NCBI GenBank assembly: GCA_937862825.1
Contig: CALMEF010000110.1
Coordinates: 1-41,078, forward strand
DNA length: 41,078 nucleotides
Direction of reading: 5' to 3'
From: an uncultured Armatimonadota bacterium
GTDB taxonomy: Bacteria > Armatimonadota > Fimbriimonadia > Fimbriimonadales > Fimbriimonadaceae
The position numbers and the translations under genes are program-made. Shown one piece after another: positions 7,327-15,979 of this stretch. How positions within the stretch are numbered: the stretch's first letter is position 1; the number at the start of each line of letters is the position of its first letter. The notes under the pieces were generated by a model. It had not been told where the DNA came from. It worked only from the letters and a program-made list of their open reading frames with translations, and did not search any database.

Positions 7327-8814
7327 ATGAGCCGCGAATTTCGACTGTACGACACGCTAACGCGCCAGGTCAAGCCTTTGACGCTGGCTGAACCCGGACA
7401 CTTACGGTTCTACAGTTGTGGCCCTACCGTATACAGTTACGCTCACATTGGCAACTTCAGAACGTTCTTAACCGCCGACTTAATCTCGCGGACCGCTGAA
7501 GCCCTTGGATGGAAAGTCACTTACGTCAGCAACATCACCGATGTCGGACACCTCACCAGCGACGATCAGGACGGTGGGGAAGACCGAATGGAGAAGGGAC
7601 TCAAGTCGAAAGAAGGTGAGCGGTTTGTCAATGTGTGGGACCTTGCCTCGTTTTACGCCAACTGCTTCAAGGAAGACTGGCGGCGACTGAATCTTCGCAC
7701 CCCTTATGTGTGGCCCAAAGCAACTGAGCACATGCGTGAGCAGATTCACGCCATCGAACAACTCATTGATGCTGGGCATGCTTACGAGACGCCAACCGGC
7801 GTGTACTTCAACGTGGAGTCATTCAAGGACTATGGCAAGTTAAGCGGTAATCGCAATCGGGATGATCTGATGACCGCCGTGCGGGACATTGTTGTTGATG
7901 ACAACAAACGGCACCCTGCCGACTTCGCTCTTTGGAAGAAGGACGATAAGCACTTGATGCAGTGGTACAGCCCTTGGGGTTGGGGTTTTCCGGGTTGGCA
8001 TATCGAGTGCTCGGTCATGGCGATGCAGTATCTGGGCGAAACCCTGGATCTTCACGCAGGCGGCGAGGACTTGATTTTTCCGCATCATGAGTGTGAAATT
8101 GCCCAGTCTGAAGGGCTGACCGGCAAACCGTTTGCAAACCATTGGATCCACACTCGGTTTCTTCAGGTCAATGGCGAGAAGATGTCCAAGAGCCTTGGAA
8201 ACTTCTTCACCGCACGAGATTTGGTTGACGAGAAGGGCGCGAACCCCTTGGCGGTTCGCTATGCGCTGATCAGCCAGAACTATGGCACGCCCCACAACTT
8301 CACCTTCGATCTGCTGTCTGATGCGACGAACAAGATCGAAAGATATGCTCTGTGCCGCCAGGTTGCGGAAGCGGCAGTTGCTGCGGGCCTTCCGGGTGAG
8401 GATCGCATCGGCGAGTCCTTGGAGGAACTCTATCAGGAGACGCTCGATGCAATGTGCGACAACCTCAATGTCTCGGTTGCCCTCGGCAAAGCGCTCGAGG
8501 GAACTCGGGTGATTTTGCGTGAGGAGGCAGCGATGAATGCGGCCATGGGGCGTGCTGCCACACGGTTCTTGGAACAGATCAACCAACTCCTGGGGATCGT
8601 CGAGAGTGACTATGACCTGCCATCAGAGGAGAAGCGAGTTGGTGTTGACGCGGATTGGGTTGAGGCGAAGATCGCTGAGAGGGCGGCGGCCAAGGCTGCG
8701 AAAGACTTCTCGCGAGCGGACGCGATACGAGAAGAACTGAGTTCTCAGGGGATCGAGTTGCGCGATTCTCCGGAAGGGACGACCTGGAAACTGAAGTCTG
8801 CCCAGTTTGCCTAG
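7327..8814 (+). CDS. cysS: Cysteinyl-tRNA synthetase
   Basis: The 495-residue class I aminoacyl-tRNA synthetase joins cysteine to tRNA-Cys in the cytoplasm. The HIGN motif is at 40-43 in YSYAHIGNF and KMSKS at 285-289. The zinc ligands expected in CysRS are visible as Cys31, Cys228, His253 and Glu257 (FPHHECE). The C-terminal helical anticodon-binding region ends with the usual DFSRADAIREEL-GI-L-D family tail. Length is typical, slightly longer than the E. coli enzyme. The ATG at 7327 begins the conserved RLYDTLTR segment. It is divergent from the redoxin operon, and the HD-domain gene follows 15 nt later. Confidence 0.97.
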   Translation: MSREFRLYDTLTRQVKPLTLAEPGHLRFYSCGPTVYSYAHIGNFRTFLTADLISRTAEALGWKVTYVSNITDVGHLTSDDQDGGEDRMEKGLKSKEGERFVNVWDLASFYANCFKEDWRRLNLRTPYVWPKATEHMREQIHAIEQLIDAGHAYETPTGVYFNVESFKDYGKLSGNRNRDDLMTAVRDIVVDDNKRHPADFALWKKDDKHLMQWYSPWGWGFPGWHIECSVMAMQYLGETLDLHAGGEDLIFPHHECEIAQSEGLTGKPFANHWIHTRFLQVNGEKMSKSLGNFFTARDLVDEKGANPLAVRYALISQNYGTPHNFTFDLLSDATNKIERYALCRQVAEAAVAAGLPGEDRIGESLEELYQETLDAMCDNLNVSVALGKALEGTRVILREEAAMNAAMGRAATRFLEQINQLLGIVESDYDLPSEEKRVGVDADWVEAKIAERAAAKAAKDFSRADAIREELSSQGIELRDSPEGTTWKLKSAQFA

Positions 8815-8820
8815 TATCCT
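8815..8820 (+). promoter_or_regulatory. Putative -10 box of HD-domain gene (TATCCT)
   Basis: TATCCT starts directly after the cysS stop codon and ends 9 nt before the ATG of the HD-domain gene. No Shine-Dalgarno is seen in the 9 nt between. Confidence 0.35.
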
Positions 8821-8829
8821 GTTGAGCAG

Positions 8830-9510
8830 ATGAGCACCACGACCGCGCCAATGATCACGCTGAAGGACGTCAAGGCCAACCCCAAGGTCAAGACCTTGAT
8901 TGACGGTGCCAACGAGGTCATGAAGGCGATGGGCTATACCGAACATGGTCATCGCCATGTTCAGATGGTGAGCGATATCACACGCTACATCATGGAGCGC
9001 TTGGAAGTCGCGCCACGGGAGATTGAACTCGCCCGTATCGCGGCGTACCTTCACGACATCGGGAACGTGATCAACCGGCAGGACCATCCGATTTCGGGTG
9101 CGAACATCGCCTTCACGATCTTGAATGAAATGGGGATGGCGGTTGAGGAGATCGCGCCAATCCTCGGTGCCATTGGGAACCACGAGGAGTTGCTGGGGCT
9201 TCCGGTGAGCACCATGTCTGCGGCGGTCATCATAGCTGACAAGAGTGACGTCCACTTCTCTCGTGTTCAGAATCCAATTCTTGAGACCTTTGATATCCAC
9301 GACCGCGTGAACTATGCAGTGCAGAAGTCTAGGGTCGAGATGAATCCCGACGCTAAGGTGATCCAGTTGGTGTTGGAGATTGATACGTCATACGCGACAG
9401 TGATGGAGTACTTCGAAATTTTCCTGACCCGCATGATCATGTGCCGGAAGAGCGCAGATACGATTGGATACTCGTTCCAGTTGAGCGTAAATGGGTTGAA
9501 CTTGGGCTAG
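8830..9510 (+). CDS. HD-domain phosphohydrolase-like protein
   Basis: The 226-residue protein has the HD-superfamily metal site: His in EHGHRHVQMV (residues about 38-47), the HD pair in AAYLHDIGN (about 74-82), further His in NRQDHPISGANIA, and a distal Asp in IIADKSDVHFSR. These enzymes hydrolyse phosphoesters such as nucleotides or cyclic nucleotides using bound metal; the substrate is unknown. The C-terminal 70 residues look like an alpha/beta ligand-binding appendage (AKVIQLVLEIDTSYATVMEYFEIFLTRM). A TATCCT box 9 nt upstream suggests its own leaderless promoter. Its stop codon shares the palindrome CTAG (9507-9510) with the convergent gene. Confidence 0.8.
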   Translation: MSTTTAPMITLKDVKANPKVKTLIDGANEVMKAMGYTEHGHRHVQMVSDITRYIMERLEVAPREIELARIAAYLHDIGNVINRQDHPISGANIAFTILNEMGMAVEEIAPILGAIGNHEELLGLPVSTMSAAVIIADKSDVHFSRVQNPILETFDIHDRVNYAVQKSRVEMNPDAKVIQLVLEIDTSYATVMEYFEIFLTRMIMCRKSADTIGYSFQLSVNGLNLG

Positions 9511-10205
9511 GCAAAAAGCCCGCCAAGCGGCACATTTGGCGTAAGTTGCTTGGCGAGCAGGCTAATTCTGATGTTGGGGTAACGATCTTCAGATATCTCA
9601 ACGTTACCTTCATACAACTGCTCTGGAATCGACCAAGAACTGTAGCAAGGACCTTGGGCGTTGGTTGGTGTCGATCCAGTGAAGGCCAAATCCTTTAGTC
9701 CGTGCTGCATTCCCGAAATCGCGGAGGCCAAGAATCTGCCTTCTCCAAAGGCACCTGAACTCGTGTGGGCCCAACCGATCCAATATAGTCCCGGAGTGTC
9801 AATCCGAACCGGGTTTACCAGCAGGATGTCAAGGGACCAGTCAGCCCCGGCGATTGGCGGTGTAAGCACGTAGGGTGAGCCAAATCCTATCGGTACTGTA
9901 TAGATATTGCCCGTGTTCAGATCGCAAGTGTCTGTATAGGGAATAACTCGGTCAGGAAAGTAACTGTCGGTATCGGCTGTTTGAACCCAGAATCGGGCAT
10001 CAGTTCCTTCGCTTGGTAACGCCACTTCCATATCGCCATCGCTGTAGGCAGCCGACAAGTGGTAGCCGAACATCTCAATTGGCCACGGGATAAAGATCAT
10101 GTGATAAGCGACTTTGACTGCCGAACCTGTCGCGATCGCACCATACGAATAGGTCGTCTCGGAGGGAGGGCGGTTACTTATCAGTTCGAAGTAGGGTTGA
10201 TTCAT
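9507..10205 (-). CDS. Unknown protein, last gene of the glycosidase/PEP-CTERM trio
   Basis: I do not recognise this 232-residue protein. It has no signal peptide or membrane segment and is rich in Tyr, Pro, Gly and Ser, suggesting an all-beta fold. One stretch reads SPYVLTPPIAGADWSLDILLVNP then TPGLYWIGWAHTSSGAFG, like appendage or tail-fibre proteins that present beta-sandwiches, but there is no clear homology. Its ATG overlaps the upstream PEP-CTERM gene stop (10202-10205, ATGA), so the two are translationally coupled. It ends in the CTAG shared with the HD-domain gene. Possible roles are a surface-layer partner or a phage-derived structural protein; neither is established. Confidence 0.6.
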   Translation of the reverse strand: MNQPYFELISNRPPSETTYSYGAIATGSAVKVAYHMIFIPWPIEMFGYHLSAAYSDGDMEVALPSEGTDARFWVQTADTDSYFPDRVIPYTDTCDLNTGNIYTVPIGFGSPYVLTPPIAGADWSLDILLVNPVRIDTPGLYWIGWAHTSSGAFGEGRFLASAISGMQHGLKDLAFTGSTPTNAQGPCYSSWSIPEQLYEGNVEISEDRYPNIRISLLAKQLTPNVPLGGLFA

Positions 10206-10888
10206 TGCCTTTTACTCCTTAAGTGTTTGCGGTATCCAAGCACGATCCCTCCTGTCAAAAGGAATAAGGCACTGTTACCCTCAGGAACGATTTCAACCTT
10301 TGAAACGACAATTTCTTGAAGCGGCAACGGCAAGTAAAAGTAGACCTGCATGGAGTCGCACTCGCGAAGGTTTGCCGGGAAGATGTTGAAGTTGATTGTA
10401 AAGTTTTCACCCGGCGAAGGATTTCTTCCGTACTGAAAAGTCCGAACACCGTCCCTGTAAAGGTGTACGGCAACCTCCATCGGTGCCCCTACGAGACGAT
10501 CAACATGGACGACGACCCTGCTCGATCCCAGCGGAAAGGGATTGTTGGGGTTGAAGGCATGGATCAAGGACCGCCCTGGCCCGGTGTTATTGATTTCGTC
10601 CCCGACTCCGTCATACTCCAACCGAACCATTGACCCGACCCCCGCGTCATTTCTGAGGGAGATTTGTCCACCGCCAATTGCCAAGTGAGCGGCACCGCCG
10701 CCACTATTTGAGAGTATCTCAGTTTCAACGTCTCGTTCGCCGCTTAGCAGTGAGGCATCAGTTTGATAATCGACAAACGTGCCAGATGTAAGCGTCTTAG
10801 AGTATGGGACCGTAAAGTTGTCAATGATCATGGCGTGTCCAAGGTAATGTAGCGAAGCCAAGGCAAGAGTTGCAACAGTTTTCTTCAT
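10202..10888 (-). CDS. PEP-CTERM sorted secreted protein
   Basis: The 228-residue protein has an N-terminal signal peptide (KKTVATLALASLHYLGHA). The body is beta-rich, with GRSLIHAFNPNNPFPLGSS and VVVHVDRLVGAPMEVAV segments. It ends VPEGNSALFLLTGGIVLGYRKH: the PEP-CTERM signature (VPE-x-S/G), a hydrophobic helix and a basic tail. PEP-CTERM proteins are processed by an exosortase and displayed in the envelope or extracellular matrix; no exosortase is in this window. AAGGAG lies ten bases before the ATG. It sits 27 nt after the glycosidase-like gene and overlaps the next gene by 4 nt, so the three form one operon. Confidence 0.75.
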   Translation of the reverse strand: MKKTVATLALASLHYLGHAMIIDNFTVPYSKTLTSGTFVDYQTDASLLSGERDVETEILSNSGGGAAHLAIGGGQISLRNDAGVGSMVRLEYDGVGDEINNTGPGRSLIHAFNPNNPFPLGSSRVVVHVDRLVGAPMEVAVHLYRDGVRTFQYGRNPSPGENFTINFNIFPANLRECDSMQVYFYLPLPLQEIVVSKVEIVPEGNSALFLLTGGIVLGYRKHLRSKRQ

Positions 10889-10915
10889 AGCATCTAGTCT
10901 CCTTCATGTATTGAG

Positions 10916-12235
10916 TCAAGTAAGCCGAGGAGGTAGTACCTCCTCCGTAGCAAGTAGGTAACTGGCACCAGCGTAGGGCGTCAAAGTTGAAATGCCAGCC
11001 CGTTGTGAGAACGGGATTTCGGCGCTGTAGGTCTCTTCGTTGGTGGTACCCAAATCATCTGTGAATGCGCCGTAGCGGTCCGTGATTGCAGTAGAAGAAG
11101 TATCGCTCGCTGTATAAAGAATTACACGATCTACGGACATCTGCCGCAGTCTATCGAGATACTCAAGCCTTGCACGGCCTAACTCAAAGTAATTCAGTTT
11201 TCGCGATCGACTTGCTATCGTAGTGCTCATTCCAAGGTGAGTCGGCTGGACCCCAGCCTCACAAATGGTTATTCCTTCTGGTCGGCATGGCAACTGGTTG
11301 GTGTCTAGAAACGTTCTAACCTCGGCGAGCCTCCGAATGATTGCATTCTTATCGGAGGTGCTCTCAAGACGAAGGTCCCTCCCATTTACCGCACGATTTG
11401 CGAACAACCTCGCTCCGAGTGAGATACTACTGTCACTAAGCCCATAGTAGCAGTTGATTCCCCACGTTGGAGTCGGACTGGAACGATAGACCTCCAGCCA
11501 GTCATCTGCGTCGTCTAAGCAGGTCAATAACTCCTCGGCTAACCCGTTAGTGGACTGATCGAGCATGGCCGATGTGAAACTTGGGGCGACAATCGGCAGG
11601 CATCGAAAGTCAATCTGAGGAGCCTCAAGGCTCATGTACTCCGCAAATGTTGTGTAGTCCGTTGCACTTGGTGAGGGGTCGTTTGAGGGCGAATCCCAAG
11701 TTCCCTCGTCATACAGCGTTCCAGTTGTCCAGTAAGGATCAAGTTTGGGTGGCGCACCAGCGCCTCCGCGAGCAGGTTCATTCCACATTTCAACAGCGCA
11801 ATACTGAAATGGGTCTAATCCCGCGGCTGCGTACCGATCAAACATGACACCAATGGCAGCCGACTTGATTTCAGCGGCCTTATCCACTAGCCCGTTGCCA
11901 ACGCCCTTTGGAGGGCGCTTGTTGTGAGACCATGCTGTGGTCGTACCAGAGGCGAGCATTCTCCAAGCGTTGTTGTTTGGCGGGCCGTCACCGCCAATGC
12001 CAAGTTGGCATTTCAATCGCGCAGCAATGAGCAGATCAAAGATCAGGTTTAGGTTGTCAAAGTTTGGGCTGTTCGGGTCTACGGCGATGGCTGACCCATC
12101 CAGGTCTGACAGACCAATGTTAACACGAACCCCGGAGAACATCCTTCGGGTAGCAATCCATCCAACCTCTCTTGGCCACCGTTGAGAGTTAGCCACGGTT
12201 GCTGAGGCCATTCTGCACCACAGTTCAGCACTCAA
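10916..12235 (-). CDS. Clan GH-A glycoside hydrolase-like protein without signal peptide
   Basis: The 439-residue protein looks like a (beta/alpha)8 glycosidase of clan GH-A. AVEMWNEPARGG supplies the acid/base Glu153 in the NEP motif, and ITICEAG supplies the candidate nucleophile Glu326, at typical spacing. Other strands include FSGVRVNIGLSDL and WGINCYYGL. I cannot assign a GH family. The start is a TTG at 12235 with AAGGAG seven bases upstream; a first ATG lies at codon 9. No signal peptide is present under either start, which is odd for a polysaccharide hydrolase sitting with a PEP-CTERM protein. Catalysis is inferred from motifs only. Confidence 0.65.
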   Translation of the reverse strand: MSAELWCRMASATVANSQRWPREVGWIATRRMFSGVRVNIGLSDLDGSAIAVDPNSPNFDNLNLIFDLLIAARLKCQLGIGGDGPPNNNAWRMLASGTTTAWSHNKRPPKGVGNGLVDKAAEIKSAAIGVMFDRYAAAGLDPFQYCAVEMWNEPARGGAGAPPKLDPYWTTGTLYDEGTWDSPSNDPSPSATDYTTFAEYMSLEAPQIDFRCLPIVAPSFTSAMLDQSTNGLAEELLTCLDDADDWLEVYRSSPTPTWGINCYYGLSDSSISLGARLFANRAVNGRDLRLESTSDKNAIIRRLAEVRTFLDTNQLPCRPEGITICEAGVQPTHLGMSTTIASRSRKLNYFELGRARLEYLDRLRQMSVDRVILYTASDTSSTAITDRYGAFTDDLGTTNEETYSAEIPFSQRAGISTLTPYAGASYLLATEEVLPPRLT

Positions 12236-12552
12236 TGTGCATCTCCTTGCCTGGCCAAAGTCGCTGGCTCACACCGCCATTGTAAATCCAATATGAGAAG
12301 GATGATACAAGCAATTATACTAGAACTTTTAAAAACGCGGTGATGAGAATAGCGTGCCTATAGTCTTGTTCGTTGCGGAAGCGGATCACCAGAATGAGTT
12401 TCAACGCTCTTTGAACTTCGCTGGCTGTTTGCGACATGAGTCATCGCATTGTTGTCATACGATTGAACTGAAGTCCGCAATCCAGATGCTGAGTGAACTC
12501 CGCGATCCGAAACTCGTAACTCTCGCTGTACATCAACAGTCGAATCCATACC
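12236..12552. other. Gene-free intergenic region between divergent genes
   Basis: This 317-nt stretch separates the glycosidase operon (minus) from the small secreted protein (plus). Short open frames occur on both strands but have no recognisable motif or start signal. It contains the Shine-Dalgarno of the minus gene at 12241-12247 and a TATAAT on the minus strand at 12314-12319. Confidence 0.5.
12314..12319 (-). promoter_or_regulatory. Putative -10 box (TATAAT) of the glycosidase operon
   Basis: On the minus strand the sequence reads TATAAT in an AT-rich context, 78 nt before the TTG start at 12235. A TTTTTAAAA tract lies just upstream of it. No TTGACA-like -35 is evident at 17 nt. Confidence 0.35.
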
Positions 12553-13140
12553 ATGACTGCAATCTTGGCTGTGGCAGTTCTCGCTCAAACTCCTAAAGCA
12601 AACCACATGACCCTGGCGAAATACCCCGCTGGTTCGTTGGCCGTTGATACGACTGCGCCTGGGGGACATGGGACTAGCAACAACTACCCCAAGCCGATTG
12701 AACGTGGCGAGTTGAAGGGAAAGGGGCTCACCGCACTGTTACTTCCTTCCAAGCATGGTGTTGTCGTCTACGTCGGCAACGATCTTGGCGAGAGTTGGCT
12801 GCACGCCGCCGACGGGAACTTGCTTGGCTACTTGGAAGCCAAAAACTCCAAAGGTGAGTGGGCTCCGATTGAGTACCACCCGTGGTACACGTGCGGGAAC
12901 AGTTATCATAACGTTCAACTGCCGGCTGGCAAATCTTGGGCCTTTTTCTCTCCCATGCTCTATGGAAACTTTCGAACCCAGATTCGGTGGCAATTGGCCG
13001 GGCCAGGGCCCGACTTGATCTCGAATGAGATTCAATGGGATCTGAATCCTGAGCGACTTACACTGCCGAGTGACCTGGCGAAGACCCACTTCATCGAAAT
13101 GGGGTGGAAGGTGCCGACGCTTCGACCGAAGCAGTTGTAG
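12553..13140 (+). CDS. Small secreted protein of unknown function
   Basis: The product is 195 residues. A short hydrophobic N-terminus (TAILAVAVLAQTPKA) suggests export. The body is rich in Trp, Tyr, Gly and Asn, for example WLHAADGNLLGYLEAK, YHPWYTCGNSYHNVQLPAGKSW and NFRTQIRWQL, suggesting a compact beta-sandwich. I do not recognise a family. No Shine-Dalgarno is visible before the ATG, so the start is uncertain, but codon pattern and a clean end favour a real gene. It converges with the methyltransferase gene, whose stop lies 7 nt away. Confidence 0.6.
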   Translation: MTAILAVAVLAQTPKANHMTLAKYPAGSLAVDTTAPGGHGTSNNYPKPIERGELKGKGLTALLLPSKHGVVVYVGNDLGESWLHAADGNLLGYLEAKNSKGEWAPIEYHPWYTCGNSYHNVQLPAGKSWAFFSPMLYGNFRTQIRWQLAGPGPDLISNEIQWDLNPERLTLPSDLAKTHFIEMGWKVPTLRPKQL

Positions 13141-13147
13141 TAGGCTC

Positions 13148-13909
13148 CTACGGCTTGCGTGCGACCCAAATCTCTTCGCTTGGCCACCGTGTTGCGAAGT
13201 CGCGGCGCATATAGGAGTCGAAGCGACTCTCTTCATCGCCTTCGGGTGCCTGCAACTCAATTAAGTTCTCGACCTCGAAGCCGTTGGCTCGCAACAGCCG
13301 GATGCGGTCGCCATAACCGAGGTGGAACTCGACAGACTCGTCGTCACCCCATTCGAAACGGTGTATTCCGAAGTAAGGGCGCTGCAGCGTCGTGGTCACC
13401 TGACCCACGGGCGGCATGCACAGCATCGAAATTGTGCCGTTGGTCAGAAAGACAAGCCGACCGCCAGGGCGAAGCAAGCGAGCGCATTCGGGGATCCACT
13501 TGTAAGGATCGCACCAGATGCTTGCGCCGTACTCGCTAAATACGAAGTCGAACGAGCCATCTTCGAACGGTGTGCTTTCGGCGTTGCCTTGATGGAGGGG
13601 GAACTTGATGCCGAACTCTTCTTGAAAGGCACGTGCCGAGTCGAGTTGGGCAGGAGTGAGGTCAATTCCAGTAACGTTTGCACCTCGTCGAGCGAACCAT
13701 GAGCCGAAGTAGGCGGTTCCGCATCCGGCTTCAAGAATGTCAAGGCCTTTGAGAGCATTGAGGTCGCCAAGGGCTTGAATATCCGACTCTTTGATTCCCC
13801 AGATTCCCCACGATATGTCGTCGGTCGCCCAAGACTCCCGGCCCGCCTTGTTGAACTCTTCAGCCCATCGGGTCCAAGCGCTTTGGTTAACGGCAAGGTA
13901 GTCGCTCAT
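13148..13909 (-). CDS. SAM-dependent class I methyltransferase
   Basis: The 253-residue protein is a Rossmann-fold methyltransferase of the UbiE/Methyltransf_11 type. Motif I is ILEAGCGTAYFG (residues about 58-69), motif II is NVTGIDLTP with the ribose-binding Asp, and motif IV is FDFVFSEYG. CARLLRPGGRLVFL is the post-motif that usually precedes strand 5. Substrate is unknown. Its ATG overlaps the stop of the DgcN-like gene as ATGA (13906-13909), so it is the last gene of the PrpB-DgcA-DgcN operon. The association suggests a small-molecule substrate in the same pathway, but this is inference. Confidence 0.85.
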   Translation of the reverse strand: MSDYLAVNQSAWTRWAEEFNKAGRESWATDDISWGIWGIKESDIQALGDLNALKGLDILEAGCGTAYFGSWFARRGANVTGIDLTPAQLDSARAFQEEFGIKFPLHQGNAESTPFEDGSFDFVFSEYGASIWCDPYKWIPECARLLRPGGRLVFLTNGTISMLCMPPVGQVTTTLQRPYFGIHRFEWGDDESVEFHLGYGDRIRLLRANGFEVENLIELQAPEGDEESRFDSYMRRDFATRWPSEEIWVARKP

Positions 13910-14934
13910 GCCATCACCGCATCCAAGAGTTTCTCCGGTCCAAACCGAATGGGGTCGGTCACCGGTAATCCGGTTTCTTCTTCAGTTCGCTTGACCCAGT
14001 CCTTCGCGTCCTGTTCGTTGTAATCCATGGTGTTCAAAGCGATGGCGGCTGACTTTGGCCGAGGGAATGTACCCAGTGCTTCGCCGAGGTCCTCATAGAG
14101 TCGCATGTAATCGCGGAGCGGAGGAACAGCAAACTCGGTCTGCCGTCGAAGCGTCGTCATTCCCGCTCTGTGACATAGGATCAAATGTGTCGGCATTGTG
14201 CCTCTCAGCAGGGGGAGGTTTGACGTGCTCCCCGGATGGATAAGGGCGCCTTGTCCTTCGACGATAACAAGGTCCGCGTCCTTCACGGCCATCACCTCGC
14301 GTTCGACGGCACCGCCGGCGAAGTCAACGCGAATCGCGTCAAGGGGTATTCCTTGGCCCATGATTGTGATCCCAATTTGACCCGTGGCCACGAACTCAGC
14401 ATTGATTCCTTTGGAACGAGCCAGACGATGAATCTCAAGGCCAGCCGTCATCTTCCCAATGGCCATATCGGTGCCAATCATCAGCACGCGACGGTTCGTC
14501 AAGTGGCGCGCTGCGCCTTGTGCCGGTTGTAGTCCTGAGGGTTCAATGCGGATGTCCCAAATCCACTGGACATCCGCAAGTGCAGGGAACTTTGGTGCGA
14601 GTAAGTCGTGGAGGCCGTTGAGAACGCACATCCCGGATTCAATCGCCGAGTTGATGCTTGGCATCCACTCCATCGGAATCAAACCACCTGGGGGGGCAAT
14701 TCCGAGGACAAACACATCCGCTCCGAGTGCCTTGGCCTCGGCAACCGAGGCTACTACGGGACAGTCGCGAGGGGTGAGGACGAGGTCTTGTACGTGTTGC
14801 CCAGCATAGGCGGAATCGATACAACAGGTGACCTCGTTCGGGCTGTATCGCAGGATGCCGAGCGCCATCTTGTTAATCTCGCTGACGAGATTCCCCTCGG
14901 TGAACAAGGCAAGTTTCTGATCTCTTCGTAGCAT
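13906..14934 (-). CDS. DUF1611 protein, DgcN-like (D-glutamate N-acetyltransferase family)
   Basis: With the ATG at 14934 the product is 342 residues, the usual DUF1611 length. The N-terminal Rossmann-like half carries VFVLGIAPPGGLIP and CVLNGLHDLLAP. The C-terminal half has a P-loop-like GTDMAIGKMTAGLEI, then VEGQGALIHPG and a LILCHRAG strand. Named family members (DgcN) N-acetylate D-glutamate in a D-Glu catabolic route together with an enolase-superfamily racemase, DgcA. The adjacent upstream gene here is exactly such an enolase-family epimerase, sharing one base with this start codon (TGATG). Pairing supports a DgcN role, but substrate specificity was not tested. An open frame extends 17 codons upstream inside the epimerase and is rejected as the start. 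Confidence 0.75.
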   Translation of the reverse strand: MLRRDQKLALFTEGNLVSEINKMALGILRYSPNEVTCCIDSAYAGQHVQDLVLTPRDCPVVASVAEAKALGADVFVLGIAPPGGLIPMEWMPSINSAIESGMCVLNGLHDLLAPKFPALADVQWIWDIRIEPSGLQPAQGAARHLTNRRVLMIGTDMAIGKMTAGLEIHRLARSKGINAEFVATGQIGITIMGQGIPLDAIRVDFAGGAVEREVMAVKDADLVIVEGQGALIHPGSTSNLPLLRGTMPTHLILCHRAGMTTLRRQTEFAVPPLRDYMRLYEDLGEALGTFPRPKSAAIALNTMDYNEQDAKDWVKRTEEETGLPVTDPIRFGPEKLLDAVMA

Positions 14935-15968
14935 CAGTTCACCAAGTAAGCGCCATGGCCAGGGACATTGCGAGGCACGACACAACCGTCCACAAAATCC
15001 AGTCCAGCGGCGGGGTCTGGGTTCAAATTTAACTGCGAATCAAGGTCAATGTAATCAAACAAAGACCCGATTGCTGCACCCGCGGCAATCGCCACCGAAG
15101 ACTCTCCCATACATCCGATCATCGTTTTCAGGCCGTGTGCCCTCGCGGTCGCGACGATGCGCAGGGCTTCGGTGATGCCTCCGCATTTCATGAGTTTCAA
15201 GTTCACTCCATCCACGCAGTTGGCGACCTTCACGACGTCTTGCGAGACCCGGCACGACTCGTCAACAAAAATCGGCATCGGCCTTCCCTCAAACAGGTGG
15301 GGCAGGCCGTCCTCGCTGCCTTCCGGTAAGGGCTGTTCGCAGTAGTCGACACCTTGGTCGGCTAGCCACACCAACATCGACTTGGCTTGATCGACCGTCC
15401 ATCCGCCGTTCGCGTCAACGCGAATCTTGACGTTGTACGGAGTAGAAGATTCCTTGGCAGCAAGGAGATTTTCTTTGTCTGACTCGATTCCATTGGGCGA
15501 ACCAAGTTTGACCTTTAGCGACTTGCCACCGGTTCGGGTGAGGATTTCGGGGACTCGCTCGCGAATCACTTCTGGCGGATTGATGCCAATCGTCACGCTT
15601 GTGGGAACACTCTTTGGGCTCAATCCGAGGAGCCGATAGAGGGGCATTCCCGCCTGCTTTGCGAGCAAGTCCCAGAGCGCAGTGTCAAGCCCGGCAAGTG
15701 CGGTTGGGTCCATACCTTCTGATCGCGCAATATCGTAGACTTCATGGACCGCCAAGCCACTAATTCGCGCGGCAATGGACTCAATTTGTGGGATTGCGAT
15801 GTTCGCCAGGATGTCGTCGTAACCCGTTCCAGGGGCGCACTCTCCAACTCCAGTGTGCTCACCGTCCGAGGCAAAGACGAACAGGTTCTTCGACCCCGTG
15901 CTAATGCCGCGGCTGATCGCAAGGGGATAAAGTTTGGTGAGTTCGACGATTTGGTGCGTGATCCGCAT
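14934..15968 (-). CDS. Enolase-superfamily dipeptide/N-acyl-amino acid epimerase (DgcA-like)
   Basis: The 344-residue protein shows the muconate-lactonising/AE-epimerase subgroup pattern. KVK at 152-154 holds the first catalytic lysine. Metal ligands are Asp185 (RVDANGG), Glu211 (CEQPLP) and Asp236 (FVDES), and the opposing lysine is near 258 (VNLKLMK). Two lysines on opposite faces fit 1,1-proton transfer, that is epimerisation. Known members act on L-Ala-D/L-Glu; DgcA members racemise N-acetyl-D-glutamate to the L form. Adjacency to the DgcN-like gene favours the second, by inference. The ATG at 15968 is preferred because it starts the conserved RITHQIVELTKLYPLAISRG segment; an open frame extends 30 codons upstream. 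It starts 11 nt after the PrpB-like gene. Confidence 0.85.
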   Translation of the reverse strand: MRITHQIVELTKLYPLAISRGISTGSKNLFVFASDGEHTGVGECAPGTGYDDILANIAIPQIESIAARISGLAVHEVYDIARSEGMDPTALAGLDTALWDLLAKQAGMPLYRLLGLSPKSVPTSVTIGINPPEVIRERVPEILTRTGGKSLKVKLGSPNGIESDKENLLAAKESSTPYNVKIRVDANGGWTVDQAKSMLVWLADQGVDYCEQPLPEGSEDGLPHLFEGRPMPIFVDESCRVSQDVVKVANCVDGVNLKLMKCGGITEALRIVATARAHGLKTMIGCMGESSVAIAAGAAIGSLFDYIDLDSQLNLNPDPAAGLDFVDGCVVPRNVPGHGAYLVN

Positions 15969-15979
15969 CGCGAAAGAGG

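Noticed and set aside
7840-8586. Long open frame on the minus strand opposite cysS
   Set aside because: Antisense to cysS and without any motif; a shadow of the codon pattern.
12354-12596. Small gene upstream of the secreted protein at 12553
   Set aside because: No motif, signal peptide or ribosome-binding site, and it overlaps the better-supported gene in another frame.
14935-14985. Longer start for the DgcN-like protein
   Set aside because: The 17 extra codons overlap the end of the epimerase; the ATG at 14934 in a TGATG overlap gives the expected family length.
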